From Clostridiales bacterium FE2011 (GTDB taxonomy: Bacteria > Bacillota > Clostridia > Christensenellales > Aristaeellaceae), in assembly GCA_017569305.1 (NCBI GenBank), contig CP069418.1, positions 682,001 to 746,000 on the forward strand: DNA of 64,000 nt, given 5' to 3'. This document shows, piece after piece, positions 8,931-17,646 of this stretch. The position numbers and the translations under genes are program-made. Position 1 is the stretch's first letter, and each line of letters starts with the position of its first letter. The notes under the pieces are model-generated. The model saw nothing but the letters and a program-made list of their open reading frames with translations. It was not told where the DNA came from and ran no database searches.

Positions 8931-9445
8931 TCGTCCTCATCTTCCTCATCGGGCGTCTGGCAGCTGTCCTCGCCAGGCAGAGGGGTGTTGGCTATCATAC
9001 TTAATGCGTCTCGTACATCACGGTCGATAATGGCTTCGATCCTGTCCGGATTGTCGATCATCACCAGCGCCGGCGCTAGTTTCCTTGCCAGGTTCACAAA
9101 CCGCCCGCGGACGGTGGCCGCCACATTGCTCCATAACCTGTGTACTTCCGTGATCTCTACGTATTCGCCCTTCAGACGGGCTACCTCAATCTCTGTCTTC
9201 TCTTTTTTCACCCACTCATGCTGTGCTTTCACTACCGACAGTTCCCTGTTTTCTTCCTCGGCGGAATCCTTGTTGTATTCCACCCATCGCTGCACAAAAA
9301 GAGCGAGGTCATACTTTTTTGAGTCCGCCTCGCTGGGTACAAACAGTTTTTTATTTGCGGGCAGCTCCATGTCGATATCATGCAGTCTGCGGTATGTGTA
9401 CCCGGCCACACTCGCCAGCTCCTTCTTGGTTAATGCAATCCCCAT
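8927..9445 (-). CDS. Terminase small subunit, Nu1-like
   Basis: The protein has 172 residues. An N-terminal winged-helix-like DNA-binding start (LTKKELASVAGYTYRRLHDI) is followed by a Glu/Lys-rich coiled coil (about 60-100) and an acidic tail. It would recognise the packaging start site and recruit the large subunit, with which it overlaps by ATGA. The gpZ-like gene lies directly upstream, ending 4 bases before this start. Confidence 0.75.
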   Translation of the reverse strand: MGIALTKKELASVAGYTYRRLHDIDMELPANKKLFVPSEADSKKYDLALFVQRWVEYNKDSAEEENRELSVVKAQHEWVKKEKTEIEVARLKGEYVEITEVHRLWSNVAATVRGRFVNLARKLAPALVMIDNPDRIEAIIDRDVRDALSMIANTPLPGEDSCQTPDEEDEDE

Positions 9446-9449
9446 TGCA

Positions 9450-10052
9450 TCACCTTCCGGATCCCATCAGGTACATAAAGCGCTGTTCAATCTGTTTGGC
9501 AAGGAACAGCGCTATATCCTGCTGCACTTCTCCCTGGCTGCGGTTCATCGGCATCTGCGGAATCGCTATACCGGAAACCTTCATAATCGGCCCCCGCGCC
9601 TTACTTGTGCGCGTAAAGGTCAGTTTGCCAAGCTTACTGCCCAGGTTGCGGAACGGCGGATATCCGGCCATCACCCTTCCGGGAAGAGTGCTCTGCCCGC
9701 TTCTCACAATCCGTGCCTTCACCTTGTATTTCCTTTTCAGGCTATTCCAGCCGTGCGCACCACCGCTGGCCGCGTACTGGCTGCCGATGTTCCCGCGCTT
9801 GTCCCGGATCGGGATAATGCAGCTGGTGCCGCTGACTTGCGGACGCTGAACCGCCTTGCCGACCTTGCTGGGCGAAATGACGTACTGCTTCGGCAGCTCT
9901 TCCTGCAGGATCCGTTTCACATGCTTGCTGGTCCGGTTGAAAATCCCGTACATGGCTCTTTCAAACTGCGCCCCGCTCATGTTCCGGCGAAGCAGGTTGA
10001 TCTTTTGTTCCAGGTCGGATGCATCCACCGTCAGATAAATGCCATACGCCAT
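9450..10052 (-). CDS. Phage tail-completion protein, minor tail protein Z-like
   Basis: The protein has 200 residues from the ATG at 10052, chosen because GGGAGGTGA precedes it. The mix of Lys/Arg-rich helices (FNRTSKHVKRILQEELPKQY) and beta segments with GSGR at the end resembles the GPZ/minor tail Z family, which helps finish the tail tip joined to the head. In lambda Z lies after the head genes; here it is the first gene of the late operon, ahead of the terminase, which is unusual for lambda but occurs in Gram-positive prophages. Confidence 0.55.
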   Translation of the reverse strand: MAYGIYLTVDASDLEQKINLLRRNMSGAQFERAMYGIFNRTSKHVKRILQEELPKQYVISPSKVGKAVQRPQVSGTSCIIPIRDKRGNIGSQYAASGGAHGWNSLKRKYKVKARIVRSGQSTLPGRVMAGYPPFRNLGSKLGKLTFTRTSKARGPIMKVSGIAIPQMPMNRSQGEVQQDIALFLAKQIEQRFMYLMGSGR

Positions 10053-10083
10053 AACGTCACCTCCCGTCACGCGCAGCGCATAC

Positions 10084-10110
10084 AAAAAACGGGCGGTTCG
10101 CACCGTCCGT
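10084..10110 (-). terminator. Intrinsic terminator between late promoter and first late gene
   Basis: On the minus strand the stem ACGGACGGT/ACCGCCCGT (10102-10110 with 10089-10097, one A-C mismatch, loop GCGA) is followed by six T. It lies downstream of the promoter at 10138-10166 and upstream of the first packaging gene, so transcripts must read through it to express the late operon. Confidence 0.7.
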
Positions 10111-10137
10111 CTTATTCACACCTCTTTCGATGGTATC

Positions 10138-10166
10138 ATATTAGCATAACCGATTTGTCATTTCAA
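10138..10166 (-). promoter_or_regulatory. Probable late-operon promoter
   Basis: On the minus strand TTGAAA (10161-10166) and TAATAT (10138-10143) are separated by exactly 17 bases. TGTCA and TGACA in inverted orientation 15 bases apart overlap and flank the -35 box, a possible binding site for an activator or repressor. It is the only good promoter I see between the cargo genes and the packaging operon. Confidence 0.55.
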
Positions 10167-10228
10167 CACATTTTTTGACAGTATAAGCAAATCTGCTTTG
10201 TGCAATCCTGCCATATAACCGTTCACAA

Positions 10229-11005
10229 TCACCTATCCTTAAAAGGAGAAGTTAAAAGATACTCACGGAGTAGCTCGGCAAACTGTTCTTGGCTGATTTT
10301 TCGCCCATAAAAATCAAATAATGCTTTTCTACAGTTACTCATTACATACATGAATATATCATTCATTGCCTGTACATCATCATAGTCATTCACCAATTCA
10401 TTATATTTATCAATAAGTTTCTTCTGTTCGTCCCTAAGCATCTGTACTTGTTTGTGTAAATCAAGATTTTCTTTTAGAGCCTCATATTTATCTATATCTA
10501 TTTTTTCAGCTATCCAACCTTGACGGGGCGTTCTCTCTATCTGTTTGTATAGAGCAGATATTACTTTCTGCGCAAGATCGTCAGCATTTTTCCACCAAGT
10601 TACTGTTCTCCCTCTTTTGACGTCAGCTTTAAACTTTTCAAACTCTTTGATATGCTTATTCTCTACATATGCAGCCTTAACAGGCACAAATTCATCAATC
10701 AAGAATGCAAGAATAGGAATACCTTTTTCTTTTGCATACCTGTATTCTTTTTCTGTATAGCTGATTCCTTTATCGGGGCCATTTGGAATAATTGTCCCGT
10801 ATCGGTGACCTATAATCAGAACATAATAATCAGAATTCTCAATCGTCTCCCTGATTATTTCCCATTGTCCTTCATTGGCAGCTCCAAACATTTCCATGCC
10901 TACAGGAAAGTGGTACATGGACAGAATAGCGTCCCGTACTTTATTACGTTCTTCCCGAAGATCTTCATAGGTTGAAGATATATAAATCTGATACTTCTTG
11001 TCCAT
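10229..11005 (-). CDS. DUF4062-domain protein (probable defence sensor/effector)
   Basis: The protein has 258 residues. The first 100 match the DUF4062 pattern: YQIYISSTYEDLREERNKV, then VGMEMFGAANEGQWEIIRE and YYVLIIGHRYGTI, a Rossmann-like fold often found at the N-terminus of STAND-type NTPase defence proteins. Here no NTPase follows; the rest (about 160-215) is a coiled coil and a short C-terminal helical part. It is the last gene of the minus-strand cargo cluster and is clearly AT-richer than the phage genes. Its exact role is unknown; a nucleotide or ligand-linked signalling role is an inference from the fold. Confidence 0.7.
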   Translation of the reverse strand: MDKKYQIYISSTYEDLREERNKVRDAILSMYHFPVGMEMFGAANEGQWEIIRETIENSDYYVLIIGHRYGTIIPNGPDKGISYTEKEYRYAKEKGIPILAFLIDEFVPVKAAYVENKHIKEFEKFKADVKRGRTVTWWKNADDLAQKVISALYKQIERTPRQGWIAEKIDIDKYEALKENLDLHKQVQMLRDEQKKLIDKYNELVNDYDDVQAMNDIFMYVMSNCRKALFDFYGRKISQEQFAELLREYLLTSPFKDR

Positions 11006-11043
11006 GTCGCATCACTCCAATTATTTGTTTTCTCTAATCCACT

Positions 11044-12486
11044 TTATGAATTGGCAACTTCTTCAGGAACAAACTCAACCGAGATAACAAGGTTCCTCTT
11101 ATGTGGAATCAAGTTCATTTTTGTCGGTTTAAACATATAATTATGTATTTTTATGGATCTTAGATTAAGCGGTTCTTCCACTGGCAAGGTGATCGGTTCA
11201 GTAAGTTTTAGACTCTTGAAACACTTTTCGCCTTCTTTGCAGAACGTGATGTTGCGTTCTTTTGTGATGCTCTTATATACTGCGTCAATATGCCTGTAAA
11301 GCTGCTCCGACTCCTCAACCGATTTAACTGGATATAAAACAAACTTGATATCAAAAAACTCCTCTATAGCAGTTATCTGATTCATACAATCCAGCCAGTA
11401 TTGAACAAGATTCTGCTGCTCTTTGACATTAAATATTTTGAGAGATAGCTCTATTGTTTTATTGTCATATTCAAGTCTGATCTTTTTTGTCTGGAACAAT
11501 TTTTGTATACGTTGGAGATTGAGTATTCTTTCAGAAACATGATAATCTAAAACATGGAAGTAAATCGAAGCACCTGCTATAGTGTCGTTTAACAGTAGTA
11601 TATTTACTTCTAGGTAATCATTTTGAAACTCAAGTCTTTCCAGATCGTCCCTATAATACTGATATACATCACCTCTCATATACGGAATGAGAGAATCATC
11701 AAGATATATCATAGCGCTGGTCACGCCCCGCGGAATATCAAACATATATTCCGGAATGCCATATCTCATATCCTGCTGAAGATAGAAATCAGTAGATCTT
11801 AAATACTTTTCTAAGAGTCTTCCTTCTGATAACCCTGTAGCGTTCTTTCCTAATGCACTTCGCATGTAACTGACCAAGTTCTGCGGAACCTTAATTGTAT
11901 CAGGATCAACAATCTCCCCGCCTATTTCCTCATTGTCGATTCTGGATTCAATTTCTTTTGAGAAATCGATCTCTTTTATTTTTTTGATTTCAGGAAATGC
12001 AAAACGCGTTATTTCCTCAGTGTTAGGAAGGTCTTTTACATCACAATTAATAATTACTTCATCAGCTGAAAGCGGATTATATATACACCCTATTATTTTA
12101 CAGCCGTCTGTAGTTATGTATGCTACTGCCTTTGTCCAGAATGTATAAAATTGTGCCTGTCCTAATACTTCCGGCATTTTCTCCGGCTTCTTTGTCTCAA
12201 GTATCAATAAGCTGTGCTTATTAACCCATTCAGTATGAGTGTTACGACGCTGATCATGACTTTTGTAATCTTTGTCATCAAACAGAAGAAAATCAGCGCC
12301 TTTTGCGGGTAACGGCTTAGAGCCTTCGTATCCATACACAGGGAATTCCTCGGAGCGAAATTCCATCGGATATTCGAGCCACTCAATCAGAGGGACAGCA
12401 AATTTGGATCGTATTTCTGCCTCGGAACGATTATTGCACTGTAAAAAGGAATCAATTATGCTTTGCAATTTCTTAAGATCCGGCAT
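11044..12486 (-). CDS. PD-(D/E)XK nuclease, type I restriction HsdR-N-like
   Basis: The protein has 480 residues from the ATG at 12486, which has GAGGTGG upstream. Residues about 60-130 contain GADFLLFDD and LLILETKKP, the D...E-x-K arrangement of the PD-(D/E)XK nuclease fold as in HsdR N-terminal domains, followed by the GQAQFYTFW helix. No helicase motifs follow, so this is not a whole HsdR. The remaining 330 residues are unrecognised and may bind DNA or partner proteins. It is followed by the DUF4062 gene and preceded by the DUF262/DUF1524 gene on the same strand, with small gaps, so it is likely part of one defence operon. Confidence 0.7.
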   Translation of the reverse strand: MPDLKKLQSIIDSFLQCNNRSEAEIRSKFAVPLIEWLEYPMEFRSEEFPVYGYEGSKPLPAKGADFLLFDDKDYKSHDQRRNTHTEWVNKHSLLILETKKPEKMPEVLGQAQFYTFWTKAVAYITTDGCKIIGCIYNPLSADEVIINCDVKDLPNTEEITRFAFPEIKKIKEIDFSKEIESRIDNEEIGGEIVDPDTIKVPQNLVSYMRSALGKNATGLSEGRLLEKYLRSTDFYLQQDMRYGIPEYMFDIPRGVTSAMIYLDDSLIPYMRGDVYQYYRDDLERLEFQNDYLEVNILLLNDTIAGASIYFHVLDYHVSERILNLQRIQKLFQTKKIRLEYDNKTIELSLKIFNVKEQQNLVQYWLDCMNQITAIEEFFDIKFVLYPVKSVEESEQLYRHIDAVYKSITKERNITFCKEGEKCFKSLKLTEPITLPVEEPLNLRSIKIHNYMFKPTKMNLIPHKRNLVISVEFVPEEVANS

Positions 12487-12519
12487 AATACGTTCCACCT
12501 CGTATCAATTCATTGTTTT

Positions 12520-14331
12520 TTACAACTGCTTATAATATGTCTCAATCATCTTTGCCATCAGATGCCGGCGTTTATTCAGGAATTCATCATAATCCGCAAC
12601 GGTCATACTGATAATCTCACCTGGCAAAGCATTTTCCGCTATATTCCGTTTCAATGTCTCAAGATCAGTAATATTACCGATGGTCGGTTCTTGGGTGCTG
12701 CACTGCTGCACCGCGCGGGAAAAATAATCAATAGGCGCGTCATCACTGATCGCTTTATTAACCTGTGTATCCAGGTATGTATAATTTGCCACCTGGTTAT
12801 ACCGGCTCTTGGCAACAATACCGTTCTTTTTCAGGTATGCTTTGGGGAAGATGTGATGCACATCGCCGGATATATTCAGCAGGTCCGAAATCATAGTTCC
12901 GTGCATGAATAAAGAATTCTTGTTCATGTTGATCTGCGCGGCCAGGAAGGTATTGAACGCCGGACTGTTTACAGAAATCGTCTCCAGGTTTTGCGGGAGC
13001 GTTACTTCCCAGAAGGTATCTGCCAGCGCGGATCGTTCAACCTCTTCAAAGAAACTGATAAAACCTTTTTCCTCTATCAAGCGGATATCCCGGCTCATGG
13101 TCGTCTCAGGGGATCCGGCATAACGACCCGTAAGAGTGGTTAATACAAACCATTTCTGTACATAGCGCTTCACCTGATCGTTTGCTATGGTCGGATCCTT
13201 GAGCAGCTTCAGATAAAGCATATATCCAAAGTTCAGCGTCATCTGGGATGTAAGCAGCTTGCTTGATTTATAACCAGCGCCCTTGATGGCCAGCACAAAC
13301 TGCTCAAAATTGTATTCATTGATGAACGCCATCAGGCCTTCATTCAGCTTTTTATATGATTCCTCAACAATTTCTTCTTTGAATTCCCTTGTGACAAAAT
13401 CACGTCCTGACAGCAGGCTTACCAGATCCGTCATTCTGCCACGGCTAAAGCTGTACATAAAGGCCACTCGGAGCATATCGCCATAATCCGGATCGTATAT
13501 GTCCTCATAATCATTGGCAAGCCATTTGATTTTAGCCGCATAGGGCGTCTGTGCAAACTCCGTGTCTTTTGCCACTGTGGCATAGAATTCCGGTTTTACT
13601 GCCAGATGACAGAAATAATCAACTACTTTGCGCATCATATTTCCGCCATGAACGGTATCTGCAGCCATCTTGGACATAACAAAGTCAGACTGACTCAGGG
13701 CTGTTCCCTTGGAGTTGATGCGGATAAAGATTTCAGTAACCTCATCGATATCCAGGGAATGATCCAATTCAATCACACCAACCTGCCGGTTTGCGATCCC
13801 CTTAAGCTTAGTCAGTGTTTCAGACAGTTCATCAAGATCTACGCCCTCATTGGCCTCTGCATAGGCGTTTTCAAAAGCTCTCTGCTTGAATTCCGGTTTA
13901 AAAAGCTCCGCGATATCCGGGATCCATTTCTTGTCTTTCAGGTGAGAAACGTCCTGAACCTCAAAACGCTTGGTCGGGTCTGTCGCCAGCGGATTAAATG
14001 CTATTTTAATCCGATCTTTATGGAAATCGTCGTCCATAACCTCTATGCCGGATATCGCAGCCATAAGTGCTGTCACCCGCTGCTGTCCGTCAATCAGAAC
14101 ATGGTTCCCACCGGACAGTTTTCCGTCTTTTGTCCTGACATCCGGGTTTTTCCAGGTAATGATATACCCTGTCGGATATCCATTATACAGAGAGTCGATC
14201 AGATCCCGCACCTGGCTGCGTCTCCACACAAACGGACGCTGTATTTCCGGTATGACAAATTGTCCTGCGTCAATAAGGCCCAGAATTGCGTTAACGGAAT
14301 ACTGCATCAGTGTAAACTTTTCACCATTCAC
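12520..14331 (-). CDS. DUF262 + DUF1524-like protein (GmrSD-type restriction nuclease)
   Basis: The protein has 603 residues from a GTG at 14331 with GAGG upstream. The N-terminal DUF262 (ParB-like NTPase/nuclease) domain shows IPEIQRPFVWRRSQV and VLIDGQQRVTAL; the first fits the substrate loop and the second the DGQQR signature. FIRINSKGTALSQSDFV is also typical. Near residue 500, DVHHIFPKAYL followed by NQVANYTYLD is the His-Me finger (DUF1524/HNH) motif. This is the fused GmrS-GmrD layout of type IV, modification-dependent restriction enzymes, which cut modified invading DNA using nucleotide hydrolysis. It lies in tandem with a second DUF262 gene. Confidence 0.8.
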   Translation of the reverse strand: MNGEKFTLMQYSVNAILGLIDAGQFVIPEIQRPFVWRRSQVRDLIDSLYNGYPTGYIITWKNPDVRTKDGKLSGGNHVLIDGQQRVTALMAAISGIEVMDDDFHKDRIKIAFNPLATDPTKRFEVQDVSHLKDKKWIPDIAELFKPEFKQRAFENAYAEANEGVDLDELSETLTKLKGIANRQVGVIELDHSLDIDEVTEIFIRINSKGTALSQSDFVMSKMAADTVHGGNMMRKVVDYFCHLAVKPEFYATVAKDTEFAQTPYAAKIKWLANDYEDIYDPDYGDMLRVAFMYSFSRGRMTDLVSLLSGRDFVTREFKEEIVEESYKKLNEGLMAFINEYNFEQFVLAIKGAGYKSSKLLTSQMTLNFGYMLYLKLLKDPTIANDQVKRYVQKWFVLTTLTGRYAGSPETTMSRDIRLIEEKGFISFFEEVERSALADTFWEVTLPQNLETISVNSPAFNTFLAAQINMNKNSLFMHGTMISDLLNISGDVHHIFPKAYLKKNGIVAKSRYNQVANYTYLDTQVNKAISDDAPIDYFSRAVQQCSTQEPTIGNITDLETLKRNIAENALPGEIISMTVADYDEFLNKRRHLMAKMIETYYKQL

Positions 14332-14353
14332 GGGATCCTCACATCCTTAACTG

Positions 14354-15520
14354 TTATTTGTTTCCCTTCGCCCTGTTATGCGTCTTACAAAGCATCTGAC
14401 AATTTGATGCATCCGTTGCCCCGCCATGTGACCAGGCTGTCACGTGATCAGCGTCCATTTCATTAATCTTGTAAATTCGCTTCGCATTAGCATCATGACC
14501 AATTGCACACAGAGGACAATTTGATTCGTTCTTCGTCTGTGCATCCTTTGTCTGCTTGTCATAAACTGCACGTTTCGTCTTCTCATCAAAGACTCGGACG
14601 TTCAACAACGACGGATCCTGTTCACCGCCCAGAACATATTCGAAGACACCCCGCTTATTTGTTACCTGCGGATCTCCGAGCAGTTCCTCGACCTTATCGG
14701 CAATAGCATCTTTGGAATATGCGTTCGTATGGTACTGCCGGTACAGTCTCCCCCAATCAAGGCCACAGACTTCATTGCCCGTGTACTCAAATACGGAGTC
14801 AACCCAATCGATCACCGTCTCGAAATTGTTCTTCAGCTCATCGATATTGGTATCCTGCCGGTGTTTTGCCATATAATCATCAATGTTACTATCGCTAACC
14901 CAATCCAATGCAGTTTCAAGGATTGCCTGACGTTTCGGATCACCCTTAACGTACGTCTGCCAACGGTTCATGTTCGCATTACCGGTATTGGAGAACACTG
15001 CTCGTGCCTTCGTCACGAACGGCCCATGATATGATGCGTTCCTGAGCTCCTGCTTTGCAAGCGGCAGGCCAACAATATTGATCGTCTCGAACCATTCTTG
15101 TATCTCGGAAGGTTCGCCCTCACAGACGTAAATCGTCAGGACGGCATCTGTAATCTTCTTCTGGTCATCAGGATCCAGGCTGCTAAAGTACCGCGGCTTG
15201 CCGTTGCGTTCTACCGCAAACGGCCAGGACTGATTGACAAAACGGGCAAAGGACGTAATGCGCTGCTGACCGTCAAGGACTTCGTACTTTCCATCACTGT
15301 TAAGGACAAAGTAGAGCAGCCCAAGCGGGTAACCTTTCAGCAGGGACTCCACAACAGCTACGTCCCGCTTTCCATCGCCGTAAATATAATTGCGCTGATA
15401 CTCCGGCTGAATAATCAGCTGACCATTCAACCCAAACAAACCTTTACCTTCATTTCTATCAAAACTGAAGCCTTTACAGACATCGCCGACAGTCCAATCA
15501 GTATGAAGCGTTGTCTTCAT
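14354..15520 (-). CDS. DUF262 protein with C-terminal HNH nuclease
   Basis: The protein has 388 residues starting at the ATG at 15520, which shares one base with the methyltransferase stop and has GGAGGTAACG upstream. The N-terminal DUF262 domain contains [18 protein letters not shown] and [12 protein letters not shown]. The C-terminus is a classical zinc HNH: CPLC at about 333, then [19 protein letters not shown] and [12 protein letters not shown]262-HNH proteins are found in restriction and defence islands. The one-base overlap ties its expression to the methyltransferase, suggesting that the two work as a nuclease and its protecting or marking partner. Confidence 0.8.
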   Translation of the reverse strand: MKTTLHTDWTVGDVCKGFSFDRNEGKGLFGLNGQLIIQPEYQRNYIYGDGKRDVAVVESLLKGYPLGLLYFVLNSDGKYEVLDGQQRITSFARFVNQSWPFAVERNGKPRYFSSLDPDDQKKITDAVLTIYVCEGEPSEIQEWFETINIVGLPLAKQELRNASYHGPFVTKARAVFSNTGNANMNRWQTYVKGDPKRQAILETALDWVSDSNIDDYMAKHRQDTNIDELKNNFETVIDWVDSVFEYTGNEVCGLDWGRLYRQYHTNAYSKDAIADKVEELLGDPQVTNKRGVFEYVLGGEQDPSLLNVRVFDEKTKRAVYDKQTKDAQTKNESNCPLCAIGHDANAKRIYKINEMDADHVTAWSHGGATDASNCQMLCKTHNRAKGNK

Positions 15521-16707
15521 CAAGCGTTACCTCCCTTCTTCGACCGAATGAGAATACGTCGATATGTCCTGAAAACTTTGCCTTGTTCATTATAATAGCC
15601 TAGGCTCGGGTGACCAACGCAAATACTTCCTGTATTTCCTTGTTCATAATATTTCTTTACAAACTCTGAATCTAAGCCTTCATTACTTTCAATATCCTTA
15701 TCGTAATCTAGTCCCAAGATATCAAATTGTTCGGGATTATATCTATCCATAAATGTTATTGGAACACCCATAATTCCATCATAATCCGACGGTATACATT
15801 CGACAAAAGGAACTTCTATAGCATTACAATTTGCATAATGTGCATATGTTGAAAGGCCGTCTTGTTCTAACTTCTTCTTCAACTTCTTATTAAATTTTAG
15901 ATTATGCGCCAAAGTATCCAATAGTAGTTTTTCATGTCGTTTACCATGATCAATATTTGTAAACCAGCAAGCTGACGCCAACCGCCCCATCACAACATCA
16001 TTTATAATCTTATATGCAGAACCTTCTTTTTTATTACAACGTAACCATGACTGATACTGTTCAGACACGTGAAAATACATATCCTGACTTAAGGATTTAT
16101 ATCCAAGCCACATCGAATTCCTTTTTAACAGAGGAAACATTTCTTTATTTGTGATTGCATTCATGTTTCCCAAAATTATAAACTTCTTTCCAGCTTCCAT
16201 GATCCATGTAAGAAACTCCCTGAAAAGGGAAAATGGCGGATTTGTGATAATCATATCCGCTTCATCACGTAAAGCGCAAACTTCTTTTGACCGGAAATCA
16301 CCATCGCCTTCCAGATATCCAGAGAATTCAATATCATCCATATCGATATTTCCGGAACCATCAGAGTCTCCGACGAGTGTAAACAGTTTTCCATGCGTAT
16401 CATGCTTATCAATATCATATAACGGAGAACTGGATTCAAACATGGTTAACTGTTTGCTGCCGGAGCTCTTGGCATAGGATGTAGATATCAATTTTTTCAG
16501 TCCAAAGCGTTCGAAATTAGAAGCAAAATACTTTGTAAAATTACTCCATTCTGGATCATCACAAGGAAGGAGAATCGTCTTTCCGCGAAACACATCGGGA
16601 TTGAATTCCACGTATGCGTTCATCTCAGCTTCAATATCACTATACTGCGTATAAAACTCATCGTTTTTTGCCGTTTTCGCAGCGCCTAAACTTGTATTAT
16701 CGGCCAT
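15520..16707 (-). CDS. Adenine-specific DNA methyltransferase, EcoRI methylase family
   Basis: The protein has 395 residues. The N-terminal [20 protein letters not shown] is the signature of the EcoRI methylase family, [18 protein letters not shown] matches the AdoMet-binding region and [14 protein letters not shown] is the catalytic N6-adenine motif (NPPF). It would methylate adenine within a specific DNA site. It is the first gene of the minus-strand defence operon. No EcoRI-like endonuclease is adjacent; the nuclease genes downstream are DUF262 types instead. The recognition site cannot be read from sequence. Confidence 0.85.
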   Translation of the reverse strand: MADNTSLGAAKTAKNDEFYTQYSDIEAEMNAYVEFNPDVFRGKTILLPCDDPEWSNFTKYFASNFERFGLKKLISTSYAKSSGSKQLTMFESSSPLYDIDKHDTHGKLFTLVGDSDGSGNIDMDDIEFSGYLEGDGDFRSKEVCALRDEADMIITNPPFSLFREFLTWIMEAGKKFIILGNMNAITNKEMFPLLKRNSMWLGYKSLSQDMYFHVSEQYQSWLRCNKKEGSAYKIINDVVMGRLASACWFTNIDHGKRHEKLLLDTLAHNLKFNKKLKKKLEQDGLSTYAHYANCNAIEVPFVECIPSDYDGIMGVPITFMDRYNPEQFDILGLDYDKDIESNEGLDSEFVKKYYEQGNTGSICVGHPSLGYYNEQGKVFRTYRRILIRSKKGGNA

Positions 16708-16771
16708 TACTTCACGGTCTCCTTTTCATTAAGTACAATCTGCTTTGTCTGGCATGTTATTCTAAATAATT

Positions 16772-16780
16772 ATTATAGCA
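16772..16780 (-). promoter_or_regulatory. Extended -10 promoter of the defence operon
   Basis: On the minus strand the sequence TGCTATAAT lies about 65 bases upstream of the methyltransferase start. The TG-n-TATAAT form is an extended -10 element, and no good -35 is seen at 17 bases. It is the only clear promoter for the five minus-strand cargo genes. Confidence 0.5.
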
Positions 16781-16844
16781 TAAATACCACACCTGTACAT
16801 AGAAAAAGAAACCTGCATCCATTAAACAAAAACCAGCTTGACTT

Positions 16845-16856
16845 TCTAGCACTAGA
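16845..16856. promoter_or_regulatory. Palindromic operator candidate upstream of the divergent gene
   Basis: TCTAGCACTAGA is a perfect 5-bp inverted repeat with a 2-base spacer. It directly follows TTGACT (16838-16843), a candidate -35 box for the plus-strand gene at 16915. A repressor bound here would cover that promoter. The protein that would bind it is unknown. Confidence 0.4.
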
Positions 16857-16914
16857 TATGGCAAAAATGGAAAAGCAGATAAAACTACGCTTACAAAAAC
16901 GGAGGTGAAAGATT

Positions 16915-17559
16915 TTGTTAAGTAAGAAAGAGCAATTGATCCTGGAGCATTACAAACACCTTATAGAAAGCCAATCGTTTGATGAGTTTGATCTTATTGG
17001 TTTATTCATTTTTATTCGATCTATCATACAAAAAGGCAGTTATGCTAATATCTATGATATTTGTGATACGATTGCGCATCGGGAAAGAGACCAAGGAAAA
17101 GCAACCACTGGTATAAAGAAGATTATACAGAATCATTATCGGACAAAAAGCCATAATGAAATACATTCATTAGGTAACAGTCAAAAGCTTCAAGGTGCAA
17201 ACGGAATTAATGAAGAAACTTGGAAAAAAGAATGGAAAAAGTTCGGAAAAAACTATAATATCAAGATTAATGATTCGATTATTCAGGATATTTCGTTGTG
17301 CGTATTATCTTTACTTCAGGATGTTCAGCTACAAGATGATCAATATACTAGTATCGCTAGTTTGAAAATTGTTAAAGCTCAGAATGAATTATCAGTGGCA
17401 ATAACGGAAGGTCGTGCCGAGTCACCGTTTGTTGTTTTCTTTAAAGTCTGTGCCGCCACAGAACCTTTCCCTGATGGACCTATTGATGATGCAATATATA
17501 CTATTAGAGAGAATGGAAAGCTGAAATTACTGACAGATAATCATATGATTATCGTTTGA
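16915..17559 (+). CDS. Unrecognised protein divergent from the methyltransferase
   Basis: The protein has 214 residues with a TTG start and GGAGG 9 bases upstream. I do not recognise it. It is soluble, with no signal peptide or membrane segment. The first half is helical and Lys-rich (EQLILEHYKHLIESQ, IKKIIQNHYRTKSH); the second half has alternating hydrophobic segments ending in KLKLLTDNHMIIV. No D...ExK, HNH or NTPase motif is visible. It is strongly AT-rich, unlike the phage genes, and stands alone on the plus strand between the defence operon and the late regulator, with its own terminator. A regulator, inhibitor or additional effector of the adjacent system are all possible. Confidence 0.65.
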   Translation: MLSKKEQLILEHYKHLIESQSFDEFDLIGLFIFIRSIIQKGSYANIYDICDTIAHRERDQGKATTGIKKIIQNHYRTKSHNEIHSLGNSQKLQGANGINEETWKKEWKKFGKNYNIKINDSIIQDISLCVLSLLQDVQLQDDQYTSIASLKIVKAQNELSVAITEGRAESPFVVFFKVCAATEPFPDGPIDDAIYTIRENGKLKLLTDNHMIIV

Positions 17560-17570
17560 TAGTATATACA

Positions 17571-17606
17571 AAAACGCCAAGCCTGATTTAATAGGTTTGG
17601 CGTTTT
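17571..17606 (+). terminator. Intrinsic terminator after the divergent cargo gene
   Basis: AAAACGCCAAGCCT (17571-17584) pairs with AGGTTTGGCGTTTT (17593-17606), with one G-U pair and an 8-base loop. The A- and T-rich flanks allow it to work in both directions. Confidence 0.7.
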
Positions 17607-17646
17607 AATGGTTATCAGAATCATTTTATACTTTCTTCGTTGCATA

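Noticed and set aside
15520..16707. A complete EcoRI-type type II restriction-modification pair.
   Set aside because: No EcoRI-like endonuclease is adjacent. The divergent protein has no PD...ExK motif and the downstream nucleases are DUF262 types. GAATTC also occurs in the prophage.
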